A stretch of 64,000 bases of DNA, taken from positions 174,486 through 238,485 of the forward strand of contig JACVRA010000077.1 in the NCBI GenBank assembly GCA_019828545.1, read 5' to 3'. Positions 1 to 9,752 of this stretch are shown here, in pieces. This DNA is from Paracamarosporium sp. OC-R06-R3 (lineage: Eukaryota; Ascomycota; Dothideomycetes; Pleosporales; Didymosphaeriaceae). The position numbers and the translations under genes are program-made. The notes under the pieces were generated by a model. It had not been told where the DNA came from. It did not search any database and saw only the letters and a program-made list of their open reading frames with translations. Within the stretch, counting starts at the first letter, position 1. Each line of letters opens with the position of its first letter.

Positions 1-741
1 AAGTAGTCCCCTTCCTTCCTTCCGATAGCTCGGCATTCTCCTACAAACGATTACTAACATGCTCGTACAGGGCACGGAATCTAATGGGTGGAGCTGGTCG
101 AGGGGGCGCTGGTCGAGGAGCTGATGGCTCGTCATAGCTGAGATGATCGTGAGAGAGCTTGGGGGAAGCGGTTTAACTAGACAGAATCTTGAAAGGCGAG
201 GCACAGATCGTCGCTTTACGACTAGACGGTGATAATGATACCAACCAACAATCATACCACTTTCTTTGCTTATAGTCTTCGCCGCGCAATCAACCTGTCT
301 CCGGTGTTATCCTAAGGACTTTTATATGAACCGGGTACAGCCAGTCATCTGTCTGCTCCTTACAGGATGATCCCTTTGTTCATACACAGTGGGAAACGTA
401 ATGGAAACCGTCTAACTATACCTACCCTCTTTCTCTCTCTCTCTCTACCTACCTACCTACCTTACCCAGGACATTCGATGTAAATGGCAACTTAGAAACA
501 GAGGTATATTGCTTCAGGATTTTCTCTCCTATAGTTCACATCTGCGAAGTATCTTAAGGTACCACGTACTGCGTACGCTCGCGACGGTGGTCTTGTTTTT
601 TCTTTCTTCCACCGTGATGAGGTTCAATATGCAAATCACATGGCCTTCCAAATCTTTCCTTCGCATCTCTAGCATCTCTTCACCGTCTATCCCACCAAAG
701 CTTCGCCAGCATATAACCGCTTCACATCTGCAGTACTATAC
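1..741. other. Intergenic, no gene recognised
   Basis: No convincing coding region is seen between the window edge and the 3' end of TMA20. The stretch contains a CT/ACCT microsatellite at about 431-461. A short open frame at 509-778 starts at a TTG, matches nothing I recognise and is treated as chance. Confidence 0.5.
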
Positions 742-1456
742 TCATAACGCCAGCGTCCACAGCCCGTCTCCCAGATAATGCCCCGCTTCACATGCTTGCC
801 CTTTCTTCACTTTCTTCATCTCCGCCGTCCCCACTTTCAGAACGCCTACCATGCATGCCGTCTCTTTCCCTTCGGCCTCGATGACGACTGGCGTGCCCGC
901 TTCTAGTTCCTCTTTCCCGTACCTTCCTTCCGTGTCGTCTGCATCACCAGGCAAGCGGCCGCCGGGGGAGGTCAGGCCAGGAGCCATGAGGGTTGCGCCC
1001 GAGAGCACGAAGCGGATTGCGCCACGGTCGATACGCAACCTTGGGAAGCAGTTTGGGTAGCGGTGAACGATGGTGAGATGTGGTAGGAGGGCGTCATCCA
1101 TGTGTTGAAAGAAGAGCGGGGTTGACTGGAGGGTGTAGAGAGATACGCGGTCGGGCCTAGATGTCTTCATTAGCAGCGATGTAGTGAATCAACATAGGTG
1201 AAAAGGCCTTGAGAGCGCGCGTGGGGCAATGAGCAGAAGTACACACAATTTTACGAGGTCAAGCTGCTCTTTCTTGGGCATGATGTCCTCAATGTAAGGT
1301 TCGAGAAGGGGATATGTATCCAGCACTTTCTGGCGAATGGTGCGCTGCACTGAAGACTTCACCTTGGACTTCGCGCCGGAGGTTATGCTGCTCCCGTTAG
1401 CAAAGAATCCGCAAAACCACGTGGGAACGTGACAGTCCATACTCCTTTTTGAACAT
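742..1456 (-). CDS. TMA20: Translation machinery-associated protein 20 (MCT-1/DENR partner family)
   Basis: Three exons (1456-1443, 1387-1247, 1156-742) give 189 residues, the usual length of the family. Exon 1 is only 14 nt and holds MFKK plus two bases of the next codon; the 55-nt intron has a CTAAC branch site. The N-terminal half has the basic block GAKSKVKSSVQR and the PKKEQLDLVKL stretch seen in Tma20/MCT-1. The C-terminal half is a PUA domain with RGAIRFVLSGA, APGLTSPGG and the terminal GHYLGDGLWTL. By family knowledge the protein binds 40S ribosomes and works with Tma22 (DENR) in recycling and re-initiation in the cytosol. Recognition is strong. The least certain part is the second splice junction (1246-1157), chosen because it joins DLVKL to PDRVSLYTL in frame. 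Confidence 0.9.
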
Positions 1457-1991
1457 GGCGGCGGCTTGAGGGAACGAGACGAAAGGGTTTGGCAACGTTT
1501 GGGAGAGGATGCGCGTCAAGGTGAGGGGCAGCTGCGGTATGGCGGGGTAGTTGCGCGGGCCGGTGGCGCGTGCGCGTTTTCCTTGGGAGTGATTGTGTCG
1601 GCCATCCTCCAAGCTCGGGAGCAGCGTGTTGATATGCTCGAGACGGTGATCGTCCAAAGCAGCTACGCCCAAGAACTCGCCTTCGGTTGGAACTAGGATG
1701 GAAAATCGAAAAATCCCAATCTTCTGGCTGGTCCACAGCAGGTTTGGATCGACTGTGGTGTTTGTTTGCATCCAAACATGCCCAGGAACAACACCGACTT
1801 GAAACACAATCCACGCATATTCTACCCGTCCGGTCTTGCCATTTGCAACAGATGGCTATGTCTATCCTCGCGATACATCGTGGGGTTTCAAAACATGTGG
1901 CTGGGAGTCTACACTAAATCGGAAAGCGCGTTTTTTAGACGCGTCCTCCAGCTCTATGAGATCACGACCACCTCTACCTTTGCCTCTTCGG
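1457..1991. promoter_or_regulatory. Divergent promoter region TMA20 / AT-hook gene
   Basis: Stretch of 535 bases between two divergently transcribed genes. It must contain both promoters (inference from gene orientation). I see no distinctive operator. Several open frames cross it but look like chance, including one that would extend TMA20 upstream. Confidence 0.4.
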
Positions 1992-2651
1992 ATGGGTAAC
2001 GAGCAATCCCACCAACAATCGCGCGAAATGTCTCCCACAAAGACTCCCACGAAGCGATCGCTTGAAAGCAGCGACGCGCCTCCCACGAAGCGTCCACGCG
2101 GCCGTCCCAGAAAGGACCCGAATGCACCTGCAGCACCACCAAAGGATCCTAATGCCCCAACCCGTGGTCGAGGAAGGCCAAAGAAAGACGTTCAGGGAGT
2201 TGAGTCATCGGCGACACCGCAAAGTATTGGTGTAGCGAAACGAGGCCGGGGTCGTCCCAAGAGCTCAACATCGGTTATCAAGAAGGTCCCGAAGACCACA
2301 ACTCGTGGAAGAGGACGACCAAGGAAAGATGAAAACTCAACTGCACCTGCAAAAAGCTCTACTACGGCTGGGCGTGGGAGGGGTCGCCCCAAGAAAGACG
2401 CAGTCACGACTACGCCTACGGATAGTTCGGCCCAGTCCAGCCAGGGTAAAAACCAGCCAGAGGTGACTACGAGTGCAGAAAAAGCTACACCAGTTGCGCC
2501 TGAGGCCGGTCGAGGTGATCGTTCGAAGAAGGAAATGGAAGTTTCCGCTCCGACTACGAACGATGGAGATACATCCCCCGCGACACCAGCTCATCTTGTC
2601 ATCACTTCCGACGTTGAGGAAGAGGAACAAGACGCTGCGGCATCAGAGTAG
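1992..2651 (+). CDS. AT-hook DNA-binding protein (HMGA-like)
   Basis: Single-exon gene of 219 residues if the ATG at 1992 is used, or 207 residues from the in-frame ATG at 2028 (MSPTKTPTKR). The open frame continues upstream to 1836, but no family signal supports that part. The protein carries five AT-hook cores: RPRGRPRKD, TRGRGRPKKD, KRGRGRPKS, TRGRGRPRKD and GRGRGRPKKD, with a degenerate sixth (GRGDRSKKE). They are separated by low-complexity Ser/Thr/Pro/Ala linkers, and the C-terminus is acidic (SDVEEEEQD). AT hooks insert the GRP core into the minor groove of AT-rich DNA, so a nuclear chromatin or transcription-accessory role is likely, as for HMGA proteins. No enzymatic domain is visible and the exact target is unknown. 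Confidence 0.75.
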   Translation: MGNEQSHQQSREMSPTKTPTKRSLESSDAPPTKRPRGRPRKDPNAPAAPPKDPNAPTRGRGRPKKDVQGVESSATPQSIGVAKRGRGRPKSSTSVIKKVPKTTTRGRGRPRKDENSTAPAKSSTTAGRGRGRPKKDAVTTTPTDSSAQSSQGKNQPEVTTSAEKATPVAPEAGRGDRSKKEMEVSAPTTNDGDTSPATPAHLVITSDVEEEEQDAAASE

Positions 2652-3358
2652 CTGAGTGAGGCAGATATCACAGCACAGAAACCCACTAGTTTGAGCTGTG
2701 AAGGAGTCTGTTCCGGCCTTGGTGAGTACTCGAAGAGCAATAAGACTATGTATTATACAGGAGGTGTATGATCAAAAGAAAGCAAAAGGTACACGGATGA
2801 AAACCGGAACGCCGATAGACTTTGCAGATATGTCGAGTGGTCGGAGAATCTCAACAGTTTGGGACAAGATTTGGAATGGACAGTTATCTCATGGTATTGA
2901 TAACGTAGACGAGAGCAATCGAACGGGCTTTGTCTTATGTATATAGTCGTCAGGGAGATGCACGGTGTTGAGGCGTGCAATATAATGCATTCGGGTAATT
3001 CGATAGGAACACCTACCTGGATTTATTGTGAACTGTTCGATGTTGTGCAACACAATCGTTATAGGAAGCGATATGTGACACTTCCTATTTTCGTCTGAGC
3101 AATAATATCAGGAATGGGGGAGTAAAGGACTGTGAGCCGAGTGGATCGTCCAAGTGGAGCTCACCCTCGCACATGCCAATCATCTTCGCCTCTGTTGCAC
3201 GCCCTGTCGGAGCGATGACACATATGCACAGAGGTGTTGGCCACTCGCAAATTGGAGTGTCGACTGTAGAGCAGGAAAAACAATAGCCTATATAATTGAT
3301 TTTATCCCACAAAGACTCATCAATCAGGTGATTAGCGACTCACCAAAATCGATACCAC
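2652..3358. other. Intergenic, no gene recognised
   Basis: Stretch between the AT-hook gene and the tRNA gene. The short open frames on both strands have no recognisable features. A TATA-like run (TATATAATTGATTTTA, about 3288-3303) lies about 60 bases upstream of the tRNA 5' end and could help place Pol III, but this is only suggestive. Confidence 0.4.
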
Positions 3359-3511
3359 GGTGGTATGGTCTAGTGGTATGACGTCGCGTTGTGGAAACAC
3401 ATGATAATTCCGCGCCAGCCTGGGGTAGGTTGGCCCTCTCCTCGAGAGGATCTATCAATCCAATGAGCAAAAGTACTGACTGTCGTGACAGTTCGATTCC
3501 CAGTACCGCCA
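3359..3511 (+). tRNA. tRNA-His (GTG) with anticodon-loop intron and a second insertion in the T arm
   Basis: Acceptor strands 3359-3365 (GGTGGTA) and 3504-3510 (TACCGCC) pair over 7 bp with one G-U, followed by A73 at 3511. The D arm has A14, G18, G19 and A21 and pairs GTC/GAC. The anticodon loop reads TTGTGG (3389-3394), giving GTG for histidine; A73 also fits eukaryotic tRNA-His. Bases 3395-3409 fit a canonical 37/38 intron whose CACA can pair with the TGTG of the anticodon loop. The anticodon stem is TCGCG/CGCGC with one T-C mismatch at 27-43. The T stem CTGGG (3420-3424) is separated from TTCGATTCCCAG (3492-3503) by 67 nt (3425-3491). That insert begins GTAGGT, has TACTGAC at 3474-3480 and ends ACAG. 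Without it the T arm is a perfect 5-bp stem with invariant TTCGA. A degenerating tRNA pseudogene is the main alternative. Confidence 0.7.
3425..3491 (+). other. Candidate spliceosomal-type intron inside the tRNA-His T arm
   Basis: The 67-nt insert sits between positions 53 and 54 of the tRNA. It has a 5' GTAGGT, a consensus fungal branch site TACTGAC 11 nt before the 3' end, and a terminal CAG. ACTGTC/GACAGT form a short hairpin overlapping the branch site and 3' end. The insert's final AG followed by TTCGATTCC leaves a near-consensus B box. Its size and signals match the protein-gene introns in this window. Confidence 0.6.
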
Positions 3512-3529
3512 GCAACGTTATAAGCGTTC

Positions 3530-3536
3530 TTTTTTT
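3530..3536 (+). terminator. Pol III terminator (T7) of the tRNA-His gene
   Basis: A run of seven T residues begins 19 bases after the tRNA 3' end, the normal place and form of an RNA polymerase III terminator. It argues that the upstream tRNA gene is a transcription unit rather than a chance tRNA-like fold. Confidence 0.7.
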
Positions 3537-3748
3537 GAAGACACCCCACCTTACAATCAATTTTTTGGTCGTGTGTGGGGGTATTGCTGTCATTAGCGAT
3601 TCGTAGCGCTAGTGGGACGGCGGTGAATGGCAGGGATCCGAAGCAGGGGTCGATGGAAACCGCTCCGAAGTAACCCCGGCCTCCGCGTCTAACTTTTTGT
3701 CGCGCCGATTGAGACAGGTCTGTATTCATCACCGCACGTTCGCACAGC

Positions 3749-5186
3749 ATGGCTGAATCGGATGCGAAAGCATCGCCAGCCCCAAACCCATCCCAAAATG
3801 CCGCGAAACCGCCAAAGCCTCCGAATCCCGTGTGGAGGATGATGGGTGCGTCTTCCTTTTGCCCATCTATGTTTGCCTACCTACGCTCACGCATCGTCCT
3901 ATCTAGGCTTGCCCAACTTCCGATGGAGACTACCTTCGCGAAACTGGATGATATTCCTCACCGTCACCGGGTCTTGGACTGCCGCCGTCATCTATGACCG
4001 TCGCGAAAAGAAGCGCATACAGCAAAAGTGGACAAAGCTTGTCGAACACATCGCGAAGGAACCGATAGATATGCATCAGATGCCGCGTAAGCTTACCGTG
4101 TACCTTTCCGCACCGCCGGCAGATGGGCTTGTAGCTGCACGCGACCATTTCAACGAATACGTAAAACCGATTTTGGTTGCGGCGGCACTGGATTGGGATG
4201 CGGTAGAGGGGAGAAGAGAGGGCGACGTCAGGGCAGGGTTGGCGGAGAGGATACGTAGATTGAGGTGGAAGAGAGGAGAACATGTGAAGGAGGAACCGGA
4301 GATTGACACAAAAGACGTTATAGAGGAATCAAGGCTGAGAGCTGGCATAACGGAGTGGGACGGGCCGGCCGGTGATATTATAGTCGGGAGACACACATGG
4401 AAGGAGTATGTTAGAGGCTTACACGAGGGATGGTTGGGTCCTTTGGATCCTCCTGCTTCTGTAGACCTATACGAGCCTGCACCACCTGCACCAGAAGCTC
4501 CGCCAGCTGCCACACCGACATCTCCAGAAGAGTCTACTCTCCCAGCTTCGACCGACGACGCTTCCCCGACCACCATCCATGAATCACCCACACCCTCAGA
4601 AGCAGAAAAGCCAAAAGCAGAAGAGATAAAGCCGAAGAAGAAAAAGCAGCTTCCTCCTTTTATCACAACCGCCGAGTACTCACAAGCGCAGCTTCCGTCT
4701 ACTAGCCCGCAAGCTCTTGGCCCCTCGACCACCGTCGCCCTCCCGCACCTCCTCGGCTTCTTCAATTTTCCGATCCGCATGTACCGCTTCCTCAACCGAC
4801 GGAAGGTGGCAGACGAAGCGGGCCGACAAACTGCTGCCGCTGTGCTTGGCGCGTACAGACCTTATCACACATCTTCCGAGCTAGTTGGTGGGGGTGATGA
4901 TGAGGGAACACAATGGGAACAGCAGCGGTTGCTCACGCATGAAGAGCCTGAGTGGCACAAGACGGCAAAAGAAAGGAAAGATGGTGAAGGAGAAAGGGAG
5001 TGGTTGGATGACATGGTCATCGATCCTCGGATTGGCGAGAGGATGAGAAAGTTCGAACTCAGTTCGGATCAAGAAGACAGGGCGAAGAATATGCCCGTTG
5101 GAAACGACGGGGAATCAAGGTTCACCGGCCTATGGCCAAAAAAGGACAAGAAGCCGTGGGAGGGACTGCATGATGACTTGGACTAG
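3749..5186 (+). CDS. TIM54: Mitochondrial inner membrane translocase subunit Tim54
   Basis: Two exons, 3749-3845 and 3907-5186, give 458 residues. The 61-nt intron starts GTGCGT and ends CTAG. The N-terminus is Pro-rich and leads into MMGLPNFRWRLPSRNW, the family signature. A single membrane segment follows (WMIFLTVTGSWTAAVIY), then YDRREKKRIQQKW and the conserved RKLTVYLSAPP block. The middle of the protein is a Pro/Glu/Lys-rich linker (about residues 225-290). The C-terminal part carries the conserved WLDDMVIDPRIGERMRKFE motif. Tim54 is part of the TIM22 complex that inserts carrier proteins into the inner mitochondrial membrane, with most of the protein in the intermembrane space. The start codon is the first ATG before the conserved N-terminal block. 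Confidence 0.93.
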
Positions 5187-6554
5187 AAGGGCAAGACATA
5201 AGGAGGAGAGCGCGTTGTAGATACCAGCATCCCGCCTTCTTACTGATGTTAATGTGTTTTGTACGAGTACGGTTGTAGCATTGTACGATTTAGCATGGGC
5301 ATAGCACACTTGCGTGTGTGATGCTCTCCATAGACATGTATATTTAAGCGTGCAGTTCTATGCACACTTGCAGAAATTGGGGAAGTTGTCTTTGTCGTCC
5401 GGTTGTATACGACTTCAAATTGCGCGCCGAAGACTTGGCTTGACTAGGATAGACTAAGACCAAATGATGCCAATGTAATCTACGGAGAGTGTTGGACGAG
5501 GGGCGGTAGGTAACATATGAACAAACACCGATGCTTCTTGTCAGCGTTGGCATGCTGTCATTTTCGTCCCGGCTTGGGTTGTGGTCGTTTTTCTTGGTCA
5601 TACCATCCGTAACTGAATCTAACTTGGAAGTCTCTACTCATTTTGTAGCCTCCATTGCGTCAGTCTCACTTCCTGCGTCTTTTGATCGGTTTCAACCTCA
5701 CCTGTTTCACTCGTTGGTCTACACTCGACACCTATCGCAGCAAAGCACAACGTTATGGCTGTGAGAAAGACATATGTCATGATCACGCGGATATATGGGA
5801 CCAAGTTCGTACTACATTCGTAAAGCCCTCCATTCCTTAATAGGAAACCGCTGGGTTGGAGCTCGTGGGTGAGTTACACAGCAGTATCATGTGCATTTGC
5901 TCTTCATTGGCATATATTAGAGTCGGCTGATCCTCTTACGCTACATATGTGATGATACGGCACGTCCTATCCCTTTTCACCTGTGCGCGAGTGTTTCGGT
6001 CGCTTAGAAGCTGGGAAGCCGCGCGCTCTTGCTTGGAATCTGCTATGATGATCACACATCTAAGAGCTTTGCTCATAGCAGGTTCCCAATCTCATCTCCA
6101 GTACGGCTTGATTGTTTGTATTGCATACTCGCCCGATTGCGAATATCGAGTTTACGCCCTGTCAGTCTTACTTACGCCTAGTTACGAACCAGTCCCAGCC
6201 AAGAACGTCTCTCATTGAGCTATCCGCTCCCTACACTTATTAAATGCATAACTATGACCATTTACCCGGCATTGACCGATAGATCGTCACACAGATGTGT
6301 TTTCATTGGTAACAGACCCTTGTAGTTGCAGCATGCCGGAGCGAGCTAGACCCGCTCGCACCTCAATGATGCTGGTACGCCCTGGAGAAAAGTATGTAGA
6401 AGACTGCGAAGTTGCTCAAGTATGGACTGCTGGTGCCTTCTATTAGCTTCTGCCAATGTTATATTGGCAAAGTGTATCGTTGCATTTGTCATTGTCTAAA
6501 TAATTGTTGAAATCGAGGCTCGACTTCGAGAGGAAAGTATCTACGACAGGAAAC
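5187..6554. other. Intergenic, no gene recognised
   Basis: About 1.4 kb between TIM54 and the first GMC oxidoreductase. Only short unrelated open frames (60-90 codons) are present. It should hold the TIM54 3' region and the oxidoreductase promoter. I see no RNA gene or repeat. Confidence 0.4.
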
Positions 6555-8458
6555 ATGGTACCAACGATGAACTTGATTTTCCCAGCTGTAATTGCAGTGG
6601 CACAAGCAGTCGTGCTATCAGAGCAGCAGATACTCAATACTACTTTTGACTACATTATAGTGGGAGGGGGTACATCTGGCCTAACGGTTGCAAACCGACT
6701 AACAGAGAACCCAAACCGTTCGTCAACCCGCGCATTATCCTCGACTCAGAGTGCTAACAGTCGACAACAGGTTCAGTTCTTGTCATCGAATTCGCACCCC
6801 TCAACAATGATCCAGGAATCTTGATTCCTATGGACGCGCAATTACCGCATCCGGACCGTTACTATAACATCACCTCGTTGCCTATCTCTGGCCTTAACAA
6901 CCGCACGAATAATGTTCCCTCAGCGTACCTCGTGGGCGGCGGCTCAGGCGTGAATGGAATGACCTTCGATCGCGGATCTAAAGCAGACTATGACGCGTGG
7001 GAGGAACTCGGAAACCCAGGTTGGGGCTGGGATGGCATTCTTCCATACTTCAAGAAGAGCGTGACTTTCAACGCACCCTCAGAAGATATAGCTAAGAAGT
7101 ACAATTATACCTGGGATATTCAAAGCGCGTATGGAGGGCAAGGAGAGATCCAGCTAGGCTTTCCGCCGTATCAGTTCCCGGGGCAGGAATACGTGTTCCG
7201 CGCATTTCAAGATATTGACGTGGGAAAGCCGAAAGAAGCCGCGAATGGGGATGCTATTGGAGCGCTTCGCATTCCAAGTCCTTTGGATCCTGTGAACAAG
7301 ACGAGGAGCTATGCAAGGACGGCGCACTATGATGCCTACAAAGATCGGGCGAACTATTATCTTCTTACTGGGTATCGAGCGGTCGAGGTGCTGTTTACAG
7401 ATAGTGAAGGCTTGGAAGTTAGCGGTGTAGAATTTGTTAAACGTGGCTCAATGGAACGGATCACAGTATCTGTAAAGCGCGAGGTCATCCTCGCGGCTGG
7501 TGCGATTTGGACACCTTGGCTTCTGCAGCGCTCCGGTATAGGTCCTAGGAGGATTTTGGAGGCGGCTGGGATCGAAATTAGGAAGGACTTTCCTGGAGTT
7601 GGTGCAAATTTCCAAGATCATGCGCTCGGAGGGGTAAGCTGGAACTGGACGAAGAGTACGATTTGGCCGACTGTTGGTACGCTTCTCACAAACACCACAT
7701 TTTTCGAAGATGCGAAACAGGAGTACGAGCAAAACAGGAGCGGGCCGTTCACCGTAGCGCGTGGGAATCAAGCCGCCTTTCTGCCCCTGAAAACAGTGGC
7801 CAACGAAACATGGGAGTCCATTGTCAACGCAGTGGAAACCCAGGACGCAACACCGTACCTGCCAGCAATATACGAGCAACCTCTTATCAATGGATTCAAA
7901 GCCCAGCAGAAACTCATAGCAAGGCGGCTGTCCAGGGACGACAGCGCAGCGTACGAATTCCCTTTCGGCGCAGGTCCGTTGGGTGGAGGCGTGCTCATGC
8001 GCCCTTTGAGCCGCGGGACCGTGGCTATAAACGTTACCAGCCCGCTTAGTGAACCTGTTGTTGACTTTCGCACCTTTTCCAACCCAATCGACGTTCGAGT
8101 GGCGATTGCCATGGTCCACTTTGTTCGGCACTTCAATGGGCTGCCGTCGTTCTCATCTTTGGGAGCAAGAGAGCTCGCTCCCGGCATCAACGTAACCAGC
8201 GATTCGGATATTGAGGCTCATCTGCGCCGCGTTTTCGTGCCGACTTTCGCGCATCCTTCTGGCACTGCGTCAATGTTGCCAGAAGAGCATGGAGGGGTGG
8301 TGGGGCCAGATCTGAGGGTATATGGAATAAGGAAGTTGAGCGTTGTAGATGCGAGCATAATCCCGTATCTGCCCGCGACACATATCTGCACGACGGTGTA
8401 TGCGGTTGCAGAAAAGGCGGCGGATGCAATCAAGGCGAGAACAGCGTGGAGTGGGTAA
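6555..8458 (+). CDS. Secreted GMC-family FAD oxidoreductase
   Basis: Two exons, 6555-6717 and 6771-8458, give 616 residues. The 53-nt intron contains GCTAAC near its 3' end. The N-terminus MNLIFPAVIAVAQAVVLS is a signal peptide, so the enzyme is probably secreted. The FAD-binding Rossmann motif DYIIVGGGTSGLTVANRL follows at about residue 35. Further GMC signatures are VGGGSGVNGM, REVILAAGAIWTPWLLQRSGIG and the C-terminal HPSGTASM (first catalytic His). PATHICTTVYAVAEKAADAI carries the second His in the position used by glucose-oxidase-like members. Many N-glycosylation sequons (NTT, NIT, NKT, NWT, NVT) fit secretion. The substrate (sugar, aryl alcohol or other alcohol) cannot be decided from sequence. 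Enzymes of this family pass electrons to oxygen or quinones and often supply peroxide for lignocellulose decay. Confidence 0.9.
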
Positions 8459-8908
8459 GCGTGAAGTAGATGAAGTTGTGTGCTGTACGTCGACACGAGC
8501 GATAGTCATGTCAAAATGATAGTAGGAAACACGGACTCACGTGCAACTGCGTCACGGACGCGTCCCAGGCCAGCCTCGCACCGTTTCGATGATCAGTTTC
8601 TTTTGCGACAGGCTAACGCTTGTTTGGGCGGCGCTGCTGGTGAATGGCCGCGGCTGTTTGGTCGTAAACAGTGCCTGATCCGCTCAATCTGAAACGCCAG
8701 CGCAGCCCGGAATACGACAATTCACGAGACAGGCCGCTTGATTGGCCGCCGAGGGATCGACGGAGTTCGTGTCGATCAATGCGAGCGGTGATGCCGTGGC
8801 ACCGCGAAGGGGCTCAGCTCAGCGCGAGCAGGTGAGCTGCGGGCAGCCGGGAGCTGGAGTCTCTCTCCACACCGTCGCTCTTTTTCACGCTCCTTCTATC
8901 TGCTCGTC
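8459..8908. other. Intergenic, no gene recognised
   Basis: About 450 bases between two tandem plus-strand genes. It holds the promoter of the CFEM gene by position. The sequence is GC-rich and without open frames I can support. Confidence 0.4.
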
Positions 8909-9752
8909 ATGCGGTGCTCAGCAGCCGCGTCGGTGCTGGCGGCGAACTTGATTGCAGGTGCTCTCGCGCATGGCCGAGGCGGGTGGGACTGGGTTCATGG
9001 GCTGCCAAGCTGCTGGGAGAGATGTTTGGGAGACGCTGGATGTAGCTCCAAGAGCTGTCAGTTCGTTTCAACCCACCTGTCCTGCGCAGACTGACCCGAG
9101 ACCAGGCATATGCGAGTCCAGCCAAGATGACGACTACCTCACCAGTGCAGTGGAATGCGCGGTGCAGTCCTGTGACGCGGACGGACTGAACGTCGCCCTA
9201 AGCTTCCTTGCACCTTTGCAGATGTACTGCCAGGCCGTTCGGGATGAAATCCCTGCCTCTATAATGAGCAGTGCCTACGCATGCGCCTCCGCTACGAAGA
9301 CCTCGGCGGCTCCGTCCCCTACGCGCAAGGTAGACCACTCCACACAAGGTCACAAGACGACCAAGGAGGCAGAAAATAAGCTAGAGAGCACCATCACAAG
9401 CACAGTCACACTGACAACCACAAACGGCGATGGGAACACGCTGCAAGTGCTGATTCCCATTGTAATGGGCCCAAGTACCATGACCACGGGCGAATTGATC
9501 ACATCAACACTCGACACTAAATCGACCGCCAGCCCCGCCGCGACCTCGAACGCGGAGCCCGCCGCTGAGCCAACCGACGCCGCGCCGCTTCAGACACAGG
9601 ACTCGCCTGCCTCTTCGGCCACCGCAAAAGCAACGAACATCGGCAACGGAAGCCCCTTCGATCTTTCTGCGCAGGGCGGATCAGTGCGTTGGGGCTTCTC
9701 GGCAGCACTCGTCGGGATTGGCATGCTGTGCGGAGCGCTCGTAAGGCTCTAG
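8909..9752 (+). CDS. CFEM-domain GPI-anchored cell wall protein
   Basis: Two exons, 8909-9056 and 9106-9752, give 264 residues. The 49-nt intron has GACTGAC as branch site and ends CCAG; splicing joins SKSC to ICESS, creating the CxC motif expected of CFEM domains. A signal peptide (ASVLAANLIAGALA) is followed by the CFEM domain with eight cysteines: LPSC, WERC, DAGC, SC-I-C, VEC, QSC and MYC. The region after it is rich in Ser/Thr/Ala. The C-terminus is a hydrophobic tail (FSAALVGIGMLCGALVRL) after a small-residue stretch, consistent with a GPI signal. CFEM proteins act at the cell surface, in haem/iron capture or host interaction; the Asp in GDAGC lies where haem-binding members carry theirs. 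The specific role is unknown. Confidence 0.88.

Noticed and set aside
509..778. 89-codon plus-strand open frame
   Set aside because: Starts at TTG, has no domain and overlaps the 3' end of TMA20 on the other strand.
1397..1807. Upstream extension of the TMA20 frame
   Set aside because: The family starts at MFKK; the extension is low-complexity and has no conserved match, and it reads through the first intron.
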